A model generated the notes under the pieces. The model ran no database searches. It saw nothing but the letters and a program-made list of their open reading frames with translations, and was not told where the DNA came from. Of a stretch of DNA of 6,055 bases, positions 1 through 4,986 are shown piece by piece. The position numbers and the translations under genes are program-made. Position 1 is the stretch's first letter, and each line of letters opens with the position of its first letter. The DNA is taken from positions 1 through 6,055 of the forward strand of contig JAGGYX010000178.1 in NCBI GenBank assembly GCA_021162305.1. Direction: 5' to 3'. The DNA is from Thermoplasmata archaeon. Its GTDB lineage: Archaea > Thermoplasmatota > E2 > UBA202 > JdFR-43.

Positions 1-86
1 GAGTAAAAGCACTGAACAGACCATCTGTTTTCTTTTAAGAAGGAAAGGATTTTGAAATAAAAATTCAATTCTTTAGCGAGAGCCAT
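1..86 (-). CDS. possible N-terminus of a gene running off the left edge (unidentified)
   Basis: On the minus strand an ATG at 86-84 opens a frame with no stop up to the window edge, giving 28 codons that begin MALAKELNFYFKILSFL. The peptide looks protein-like, with alternating hydrophobic and charged residues and an aromatic-rich C-terminal part, but I do not recognise a family. The nearest in-frame stop upstream is at 116-114, so the start is confined to this ATG or a TTG at 107. The promoter support is weak: the only AT-rich element is CATATGAAAT, about 30 bases upstream, and it is poorer than the TATA boxes of the other genes. Two plus-strand frames are also open from the edge, ending at 38 and 55, so the edge could instead hold the tail of a plus-strand gene. 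The call is tentative. Confidence 0.3.
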   Translation of the reverse strand, partial: MALAKELNFYFKILSFLKENRWSVQCFY

Positions 87-156
87 AACAAGATTACCGA
101 AAATCAAGCAATTTCATATGACATAAATTCAAAATGCATGTAAATGCTCAATTAAG

Positions 157-202
157 GTGAAAAATTTTAGTTGGAAACTGATGAATTGAACCAATTTTTC
201 AC
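157..202. repeat. 10-bp perfect inverted repeat with a 26-base spacer
   Basis: GTGAAAAATT at 157-166 is the exact reverse complement of AATTTTTCAC at 193-202, and G156 with T203 would add a wobble pair in RNA. The spacer is 26 bases. The stem is AT-rich, so as an RNA hairpin it would be weak. As DNA it could be a dyad binding site. It lies about 90 bases upstream of the TATA box at 289-296. The repeat is seen directly; its function is not known. Confidence 0.5.
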
Positions 203-266
203 TCATTTTGGAAAACTCTGAATTTATTTGAAAGAAGCAGCTTTATTAAATTATTCAACAAAGCAC

Positions 267-282
267 ATCAAATCATCAAATC
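267..282 (+). repeat. 8-bp perfect tandem repeat ATCAAATC x2 next to the promoter
   Basis: ATCAAATC occurs at 267-274 and again, directly abutting, at 275-282. Only six bases separate the second copy from the TATA box at 289-296, so the repeat sits where an activator or repressor would touch the TFB/TBP complex in archaea. The position suggests an operator, but in AT-rich DNA a short repeat can arise by chance. Confidence 0.4.
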
Positions 283-296
283 AAAACTTTTTTATA
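283..296 (+). promoter_or_regulatory. BRE/TATA promoter of the DUF6015-like gene
   Basis: TTTTTATA at 289-296 matches the archaeal TATA consensus well and is preceded by AAAAC, which resembles a BRE. The TATA centre is about 27 bases from the ATG at 320. Transcription would therefore start at or very near the start codon, giving a leaderless mRNA. This also supports the chosen start. Confidence 0.65.
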
Positions 297-319
297 CCTC
301 GCTTGCACAATATTATATT

Positions 320-703
320 ATGATTGTGATACTTGAAGATTTGGCAGCTGCTATAGCAACCCGTGTAAATATCGATATCGAGTCAGCAATGAAGGATGCG
401 AACTTTGTTATGGATTTGTTTGGATTTGAGGACAGAATAATAGATAACATTCTTGAGCCAGAAGACAGACAGCTTTTTTACATTCTTGAAGAAGAAGGAA
501 TGTTGATTACTGAGAGGGAGGAAACAACAATATATGATGGAAGGAGCTGGAGAACTCACTACTGGTATTTAAATAAGGATATGATTTTGAGATACAGAGA
601 AGAGAAAAAAGAGAAAAAGAGAAAAAGAAAAGATGAAGAAAAAGAGATAGCGAGTGTGTATGAGGAACTTCCAGATGAATTATGGTTTACGAGAGAGCCG
701 TGA
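320..703 (+). CDS. DUF6015-like small protein, possible winged-helix fold
   Basis: This 127-residue protein resembles what I recall of the DUF6015 family, a small uncharacterised family of Thermoplasmata; the assignment is from memory. The recognisable core is GFEDRIIDN (35-43), LEPEDR (45-50), and then FYILEEEGMLITEREE and YDGRSWRTHYWYL (53-84). The order is an acidic helix, a 'leucine-glutamate-glycine' turn and an aromatic beta-hairpin, which resembles the recognition helix and wing of a winged-helix domain. That reading is an inference. Residues 91-110 form a highly charged Glu/Lys/Arg tail that could bind nucleic acid or be disordered, followed by an acidic-aromatic end. No membrane segment or signal peptide is present. 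The ATG at 320 fits the TATA box about 27 bases upstream, and no Shine-Dalgarno is seen. The last 24 bases overlap the 3' end of the opposing receiver gene. The function is unknown. Confidence 0.8.
   Translation: MIVILEDLAAAIATRVNIDIESAMKDANFVMDLFGFEDRIIDNILEPEDRQLFYILEEEGMLITEREETTIYDGRSWRTHYWYLNKDMILRYREEKKEKKRKRKDEEKEIASVYEELPDELWFTREP
596..647 (+). repeat. purine tract with GAGAAAAA tandem repeats inside the gene
   Basis: The run 596-633 is 38 consecutive purines, and only T634 interrupts purines up to 647. Within it GAGAAAAAA (602-610), GAGAAAAA (611-618) and GAGAAAAA (619-626) form a tandem repeat with an 8-9 base unit. It encodes the Lys/Glu/Arg-rich tail of the DUF6015-like protein. 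Because the unit is not a multiple of three, gain or loss of a copy would shift the frame. On the opposite strand it is a series of oligo-T runs just downstream of the receiver gene's stop codon. Confidence 0.8.
596..647 (-). terminator. candidate oligo-T terminator for the receiver gene
   Basis: Starting about 33 bases beyond the receiver stop codon, the minus strand carries repeated T5-T6 runs separated by CTC. Euryarchaeal RNA polymerases terminate at oligo-U tracts without needing a hairpin, so this is a plausible 3' end for the receiver transcript. It lies inside the opposing coding sequence. The T runs are seen; the termination role is inferred. Confidence 0.4.
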
Positions 704-1069
704 AAGTATATCCTTCACAATGTCTCTGAAGCCATCGAAGCCAACTGGGCGAGCAATCACGCCTCTGGCGCCTGCCTTTTCTAACTCTTTTGCCCAATCT
801 GTGCCAAAATAGGCTGTAAAGCCATATACCATAGCACTTTTATCTATTTCCATTATCCTTTTTGTTGCCTCAACGCCATCTATACCAGGCAATTTTAAAT
901 CCATTATTACAAGAGTTGGCTTTTTACCCTTTTCAAACAATTTTTTATACATTTCAACTCCTTCCTCACCTGAAAAAGCCTGATATATTTTTAGCTTCAA
1001 AGGAGCAAGATATTCCTTGATTAGCTCCTGAATTGGCTCCTCATCCTCTACAACAAGTATGCTTGTCAT
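680..1069 (-). CDS. stand-alone response-regulator receiver (REC) domain protein
   Basis: This 129-residue cytoplasmic protein is a single CheY-like receiver domain with no output domain, so it would act through protein contacts after phosphorylation by a histidine kinase not present in this window. The first strand ILVVEDEEP supplies the metal-binding acidic pair (E8, D9). The phospho-acceptor is D57 in LVIMDLKLPGIDG, and the switch threonine is T85 in GFTAYFG. The lysine normally found before the final proline is replaced: the motif reads GVIARP, giving R107-P108, and the usual aromatic switch residue is V104. The fold looks intact but signalling may be altered. The ATG at 1069 lies about 24 bases from a TATA-like element that overlaps the stop codon of the upstream DUF3160 gene, 26 bases away. 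It could be transcribed alone or by read-through. Its 3' end overlaps the convergent DUF6015-like gene by 24 bp. Confidence 0.92.
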   Translation of the reverse strand: MTSILVVEDEEPIQELIKEYLAPLKLKIYQAFSGEEGVEMYKKLFEKGKKPTLVIMDLKLPGIDGVEATKRIMEIDKSAMVYGFTAYFGTDWAKELEKAGARGVIARPVGFDGFRDIVKDILSRLSRKP

Positions 1070-1088
1070 GTTGCATTATCTCTCATAG

Positions 1089-1105
1089 CTTTAAATTATT
1101 TTGGG
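1089..1105 (-). promoter_or_regulatory. BRE/TATA promoter of the receiver gene
   Basis: On the minus strand CCAAAAT, BRE-like, is followed by ATTTAAAG (1096 down to 1089), with its centre about 24 bases from the ATG at 1069. It overlaps the TAA stop codon (1098-1096) of the DUF3160 gene, so the receiver may have its own leaderless promoter despite the very small gap. Confidence 0.5.
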
Positions 1106-3276
1106 TATATTTCCTGTTGCCATGGAGCCATCGCCGCTTTTGCTCCCATTTCTTCCCATTGTTCATCGTTGAGACGAGATTGTACTGGCTGTTTAAATTC
1201 ATAATAGCTTAGCACAGGTCCAGCAGAAAGATATAATTTTCCATCATCCTTGTAAACAACTATTACCAAATCAATATAGCCAGTTCCTTCTTCAAGGCAT
1301 TTCATTGTATTCAAATCTGTATGAACATCTGCAACCATGATTGTTTTAATTGCATCTCTATTGTATCCTCTGGTTATTTCTCCAATTGAATCAACAAAAG
1401 TTGTGAAAAATGTTTTATACTTATCGATGCTCTTTCCTTCAAGCTCGTCTATGGAAATAAGCAGGGCATTTTTTATAAGGCTCTGCAACTTTTCAAGCTT
1501 TTGTTCTTGACTCTCATTTAATGCATTAAAGCTTTTCAACCCATTTAAAGTCATATTTACCAGTGCTTGGAGGCGAAGATAAAATTCTGGCACTGGCTCA
1601 ACATATCCTTGGCTTTTAGCTGGCATAGCTGTCAAACGAGCAGTATAGCTTTGTTTTGCATACAATATTGTGTCATGTCTTAGCTCAGCCCATGAAGCGA
1701 GGCAAGTCTGCAATTCCTTATACCGCCATTCCCTGCTTTGCATAAAAGATGGATATTCATCGCCAAATTTGTTTAGCAGGAGCATCAAAGTAAAGAGCCA
1801 GCTGAAATACAGGTTGCGATTCCATTCCTCAATACTCAAATTTTCAAATTTACTTCTCAGAAAATCAAGCTGTTTGTAATAGCTCGTATTTTCTCCGGCA
1901 TATTCAGTATCTCCCTCATTTTCAAGAATATCAATTGCATCCTCGGAACCAAGAACAGCCATCACATCTAAGCCACGTGGGAAGCAGCGGGCGGCGCCAG
2001 CTTGAGTATATTCCATGGTGAATGGCTTGTCGTGTCCGATATACATACCAACCATGGGCGAAACCAATTGCTGGAAAATATAGGAATCTGGCACATAACG
2101 CTGTCCCATAAAACGCATTCCCTTTGTTTTATTCAACTCTTCATTCCATCTTTCTGGATGCGTTGGATTTATATCTATTATTCCACTTCCCCCATATATT
2201 TTTGGGGCAGCCATTTTTCTAAGCTCATCTGTTATTTTCACAAGCTCACTTTCATTTTTTAATGTCTGCACATCAAAGTCACCACCAAATATTTTATTCA
2301 ATGCTTCAAGATATTCATATGGTGTTAAATCATCTGCCACTCCAACAAAAAACGATGTTATGGAATATATTCTGTCCCATATTTCCATACATATTTTGTT
2401 GCCTGCTTTAACACTATTCAAATTTATAGAAATCATTATTGCCTGTATTGTCGCTATTTTTGCATCTTCCTTGCTTACCATTCCTTTCTGAAGGAAAAAA
2501 GCCATTCTTCCATACCACATCATGGTTTTGAAATATCTCTGCAATTTCTCAGATTGTGTATAATGGCCACGAGGCACATATTGGGAATAATCTTCCATGT
2601 AATGAAATATGCTGCTATTTTTCATTCCTTCATGATTTTCAATATTTTCTAACTCCATTTCAATTTCATTTTTAACATATTCTGGCATTTCTTTTTTCAC
2701 TCCAAGTAATGAAATTGCCACTCCAAAATATGCAACATTTCTTTTTGCTGCCTCTTTTAAAATTCCATCATATTCTTCATAATTCTCTTTTGATTTTTCA
2801 AACATTGCCTCTGTCAATGCAACAAGTTCATCATAAAATTCATTTTCTTCTATCTCCTTCAACAGCTCGTTAAACTGAATATGGTATAAATGGAGAAATG
2901 TGTCGCTTGTAATGAATATTGGAATGTGCTGCCATCTTAACTTTTCATAAACTTCTGAAAAATTATCTTCTTTCCCATATTTTATTAAAACAAATCCTTT
3001 ATCTTCCAGAAACTTTGTTTGATTATCTGTCAAATCGAATAGCTTTAAGATATCATTATTTTCAATTTCATTTAAATTTAAAGGATGTTTATAGATGGGA
3101 GGATTTGCTTTTATTTCCATCCCATTCATTTCATAAAATGATGCCATCTTATATTTTGGATTATCAGATTGTTTTGATGATATTCCTCCAATCTTCAAAC
3201 TTTTCTTTTCCATACACCCTATCAGACTATTCATTAAAAACATTGCCAGAATAGCCATAACAATTAATCTTTTCAT
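1096..3276 (-). CDS. DUF3160-family lipoprotein of unknown function
   Basis: This 726-residue protein is secreted and predicted to be lipid-anchored. A lysine-arginine start and a hydrophobic stretch (MKRLIVMAILAMFLMNSLIG) end in the lipobox LIGC, so Cys21 would be the anchored residue and the rest lies outside the membrane. The body carries what I recall as DUF3160 hallmarks in order: ITSDTFLHLYHIQF (122-135), GMRFMGQRYVPDSYIFQQL (386-404), RCFPRGLDVMAVLGS (430-444), NLYFSWLF (488-495), the strongest block ASWAELRHDTILYAKQSY (527-544), VADVHTD (648-654) and AGPVLSYYEFKQP (685-697). Length is as expected for the family and no frameshift is seen. Family members occur in archaea and bacteria without a known activity. 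Conserved E/H/D residues (E531, H533, D534, H652, D654) could be catalytic or bind metal, but that is a guess. A TTG nine bases upstream is also in frame. I prefer the ATG because the consensus TATA box sits about 22 bases before it. Confidence 0.9.
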   Translation of the reverse strand: MKRLIVMAILAMFLMNSLIGCMEKKSLKIGGISSKQSDNPKYKMASFYEMNGMEIKANPPIYKHPLNLNEIENNDILKLFDLTDNQTKFLEDKGFVLIKYGKEDNFSEVYEKLRWQHIPIFITSDTFLHLYHIQFNELLKEIEENEFYDELVALTEAMFEKSKENYEEYDGILKEAAKRNVAYFGVAISLLGVKKEMPEYVKNEIEMELENIENHEGMKNSSIFHYMEDYSQYVPRGHYTQSEKLQRYFKTMMWYGRMAFFLQKGMVSKEDAKIATIQAIMISINLNSVKAGNKICMEIWDRIYSITSFFVGVADDLTPYEYLEALNKIFGGDFDVQTLKNESELVKITDELRKMAAPKIYGGSGIIDINPTHPERWNEELNKTKGMRFMGQRYVPDSYIFQQLVSPMVGMYIGHDKPFTMEYTQAGAARCFPRGLDVMAVLGSEDAIDILENEGDTEYAGENTSYYKQLDFLRSKFENLSIEEWNRNLYFSWLFTLMLLLNKFGDEYPSFMQSREWRYKELQTCLASWAELRHDTILYAKQSYTARLTAMPAKSQGYVEPVPEFYLRLQALVNMTLNGLKSFNALNESQEQKLEKLQSLIKNALLISIDELEGKSIDKYKTFFTTFVDSIGEITRGYNRDAIKTIMVADVHTDLNTMKCLEEGTGYIDLVIVVYKDDGKLYLSAGPVLSYYEFKQPVQSRLNDEQWEEMGAKAAMAPWQQEIYPK

Positions 3277-3294
3277 AATATACAAACAAGAAAG

Positions 3295-3302
3295 TATTTA
3301 AA
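3295..3302 (-). promoter_or_regulatory. TATA box of the DUF3160 gene
   Basis: TTTAAATA (3302 down to 3295, minus strand) is an exact match to the archaeal consensus TTTAWATA. It lies about 22 bases before the ATG at 3276 and only about 13 before the alternative TTG at 3285, which argues for the ATG. The same T-rich stretch, just after the gpmI stop, could also act as a U-tract terminator for gpmI. Confidence 0.7.
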
Positions 3303-3324
3303 AATTAATGGAACATTTATGAAA

Positions 3325-4809
3325 TTATTCAATTATAAGACTCTTTCCAGTCATCTCATCTGGCTTTTGAATATTCATCAGATGAAGTATGGTTGGAGCA
3401 ATATCACCGAGATTTCCATTTTTAAGCTTAAGCTTTCCTGCCCCAATTATTATAAAAGGCACTGGATTTGTCGTATGTGCTGTCTTTGGCTTGCCTTCCT
3501 CATCGAACATCTCTTCAGCATTTCCGTGGTCAGCTGTTATTATTGCTATACCATGATGCTTTAAAACAGCATCTACAACTTTTCCAATGCATTTGTCAAC
3601 AGTTTCAACAGCCTTTATTGCCGCCGCCCACACACCTGTGTGACCAACCATATCTGGATTGGCGTAGTTAAGAACAATAAAATCATATTTTTTTTCTTCT
3701 ATTCTTTTTATAAGCTCCTCTGTAACTCCATGGGCTGACATCTCCGGTTTTAAATCGTATGTTGCAACTTTTGGAGAAGGAATTAAACAACGCTCTTCTC
3801 CTTCAAATGGTTCCTCTCTTCCGCCATTGAAAAAGAACGTTACATGGGCATATTTTTCTGTTTCAGCTATTCTTAGTTGTTTCAATCCATGCTTCGATAT
3901 TACCTCTCCAAGCGTATTTTTTATCTCCTCTTTTTTAAATGCTGCATTTATTCCATCAAAATATTCTGTTAAAGCAACAAAATGTATTTTCAGTTTTTTT
4001 CTTTCAAATTTATCAAAATTTTCATCCACAAAAGCGTGCGAAAGCTGGCGCGCCCTGTCAGGACGAAAATTGAAGAATATCACGATACTGCCATCTTTAA
4101 CGATATCTCCTGTTATTACAGTTGGTTTAACAAATTCATCGCTCTCGCCCATCTCATAAGCAATTTTTATTGCTTCAATTGCATTCTTTGCCTTTCTTCC
4201 CTTAGCCATGGTGAGTAAATCATATGCCATTTTTGTTCTATCCCATCTTTTGTCACGGTCCATCGCATAGTATCTTCCTACAACGCTCGCTATTCTCCCT
4301 ATGCCTATCTCTTTTAACTTTTCTTCAAGTTCATTTATATGCTGTATGGCGCTTTTTGGCGGCGTGTCCCGTCCATCCAAGAAGCAGTGAATTGCAACAT
4401 CTTTCACGCCCTCCTTTTTAGCCATTTCGAGTAATGCATATAGGTGAGGCATCATGGCATGCACACCACCATTTCCTATAATGCCAATTAAATGAAGCTT
4501 TGCTTCTCTTGCCTTCTCCATTGCTTTTTTTAACACGCTATTTTTAAAAAAAGAGCCATCTTTTATTGCTTTCAATATTCGCATTGAATCCTGATACACA
4601 ATTCTTCCAGCTCCTATATTTATATGCCCCACTTCTGAATTTCCCATTTGACCTTCTGGCAATCCAACAGCAAGACCACTTGTTTGCAAAAAAGAATGGG
4701 GGTAACAACGCATGTATTTATCCATGTTGGGCGTATTGGCATAGTATATGGCATTTCCTATTTTTTTGTTTGTATATCCCCAGCCATCCAGAATGGCAAG
4801 TAAAATCAT
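3325..4809 (-). CDS. gpmI: 2,3-bisphosphoglycerate-independent phosphoglycerate mutase
   Basis: This cytoplasmic enzyme interconverts 3-phosphoglycerate and 2-phosphoglycerate in glycolysis and gluconeogenesis through a phosphoserine intermediate, using two metal ions (usually Mn). With the start at 4809 it has 494 residues, slightly shorter than the usual ~510. Every active-site residue I know from the Geobacillus stearothermophilus enzyme has a counterpart: D8 (LDGWG), nucleophile S58 (MGNSEVGH), H117 (GGVH), R147/D148 (FLDGRDTPP), R179 and R185 (GRYYAMDR), R249/R252 (FNFRPDRAR), K319 (AETEKYAH), D386/H390 (NPDMVGH), D427/H428 (TADHGN) and H445 (TAHTTNPVP). It is therefore very likely active. 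The usual SDGGVHSH reads GNGGVHAM here. A longer start at 4833 exists, but that ATG lies inside the presumed TATA box and adds eight residues ahead of the first beta-strand. Neighbours give no pathway context. Confidence 0.95.
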   Translation of the reverse strand: MILLAILDGWGYTNKKIGNAIYYANTPNMDKYMRCYPHSFLQTSGLAVGLPEGQMGNSEVGHINIGAGRIVYQDSMRILKAIKDGSFFKNSVLKKAMEKAREAKLHLIGIIGNGGVHAMMPHLYALLEMAKKEGVKDVAIHCFLDGRDTPPKSAIQHINELEEKLKEIGIGRIASVVGRYYAMDRDKRWDRTKMAYDLLTMAKGRKAKNAIEAIKIAYEMGESDEFVKPTVITGDIVKDGSIVIFFNFRPDRARQLSHAFVDENFDKFERKKLKIHFVALTEYFDGINAAFKKEEIKNTLGEVISKHGLKQLRIAETEKYAHVTFFFNGGREEPFEGEERCLIPSPKVATYDLKPEMSAHGVTEELIKRIEEKKYDFIVLNYANPDMVGHTGVWAAAIKAVETVDKCIGKVVDAVLKHHGIAIITADHGNAEEMFDEEGKPKTAHTTNPVPFIIIGAGKLKLKNGNLGDIAPTILHLMNIQKPDEMTGKSLIIE

Positions 4810-4830
4810 AATGGTAAATGCAATGTCATG

Positions 4831-4844
4831 CATATCTTTTTCGG
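4831..4844 (-). promoter_or_regulatory. possible BRE/TATA promoter of gpmI
   Basis: CCGAAA (4844-4839) resembles a good archaeal BRE and is followed by AAGATATG (4838-4831), a weak TATA element centred about 25 bases before the ATG at 4809. The spacing equals that of the other genes here. A better TATA sequence, TATTTAAAT at 4926-4918, lies further upstream and would give a leader of about 85 bases. Which one is used cannot be decided from sequence. Confidence 0.4.
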
Positions 4845-4929
4845 CTAAGAAACGGGAGAAAGAATTGGATTTATTTTTTCTTTCTATTCTCTATGCCCTC
4901 AGACATAAGATTTTAAGATTTAAATACCT

Positions 4930-4950
4930 AAAAATGATAGAAATTAAAAT
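4930..4950 (-). terminator. candidate U-tract terminator of the AbrB-PhoU gene
   Basis: About 37 bases after the tandem stop codons TAATAA (4989-4984), the minus strand reads three T-runs of three to five bases within 21 bases, ending in TTTTT. No hairpin precedes them, which is normal for euryarchaeal intrinsic termination. This is inferred from composition only. Confidence 0.4.
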
Positions 4951-4986
4951 GAGTAAAGATGTTCTCATGGTCAAATTCTCTTTTTA

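Larger units (their letters stand above)
87..319. other. AT-rich intergenic region upstream of the DUF6015-like gene
   Basis: No convincing coding frame or RNA gene is visible in this stretch. It contains a 10-bp inverted repeat (157-166 with 193-202), a perfect 8-bp tandem repeat (267-282) and a TATA box (289-296), all described separately. It may also include the promoter of a divergent gene if the left-edge minus-strand frame is real. A TGATGA at 179-184 and a CTGA at 218-221 resemble C/D-box sRNA boxes, but the internal D' and C' boxes are missing. Confidence 0.6.
4810..4986. other. intergenic region between the AbrB-PhoU gene and gpmI
   Basis: This 177-bp AT-rich gap holds a T-rich tract just beyond the AbrB-PhoU stop, a TATA-like sequence (4926-4918) and the BRE/TATA candidate next to gpmI. 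An 8-bp inverted repeat on the minus strand (AGAAAGAA 4885-4878 with TTCTTTCT 4864-4857, 13-base loop) could form a weak hairpin in a leadered gpmI transcript. Two tiny frames (11 and 25 codons) are present but look like chance. Confidence 0.5.

Noticed and set aside
178..221. C/D-box sRNA candidate (TGATGA at 179-184, CTGA at 218-221)
   Set aside because: The first base of the C box is not a purine, and no D' (CTGA) or C' (TGATGA) pair lies between the boxes. The outer boxes alone are expected by chance.
2919..3254. 111-codon plus-strand frame opposite the DUF3160 gene
   Set aside because: It is a shadow of a clearly conserved coding sequence on the other strand, with no promoter and a low-complexity Leu/His/Tyr-rich product. 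The same holds for the other plus-strand frames inside the DUF3160, gpmI and AbrB-PhoU genes.
3277..3285. TTG start at 3285 for the DUF3160 protein
   Set aside because: It is only about 13 bases from the consensus TATA box, too close for transcription to begin upstream of it. The ATG at 3276 also gives a normal MKR signal-peptide start.
4810..4833. Eight extra N-terminal residues on GpmI from the ATG at 4833
   Set aside because: That ATG lies inside the presumed TATA element. The shorter protein starts at the first beta-strand before LDGWG and has a TATA-like element at the right distance. It remains possible if the upstream promoter is used.
4871..4906. 11-codon frame MSEGIENRKKK upstream of gpmI, as a possible leader peptide
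   Set aside because: It is very short, with no ribosome-binding signal, and its ATG is only about 16 bases from the TATA-like sequence, too close for the expected start site.
4891..4968. 25-codon frame on the minus strand between the AbrB-PhoU gene and gpmI (MRTSLLILISIIF...)
   Set aside because: It is hydrophobic because the DNA is T-rich, has no TATA box at leaderless distance and no Shine-Dalgarno, and overlaps the likely terminator and upstream promoter.
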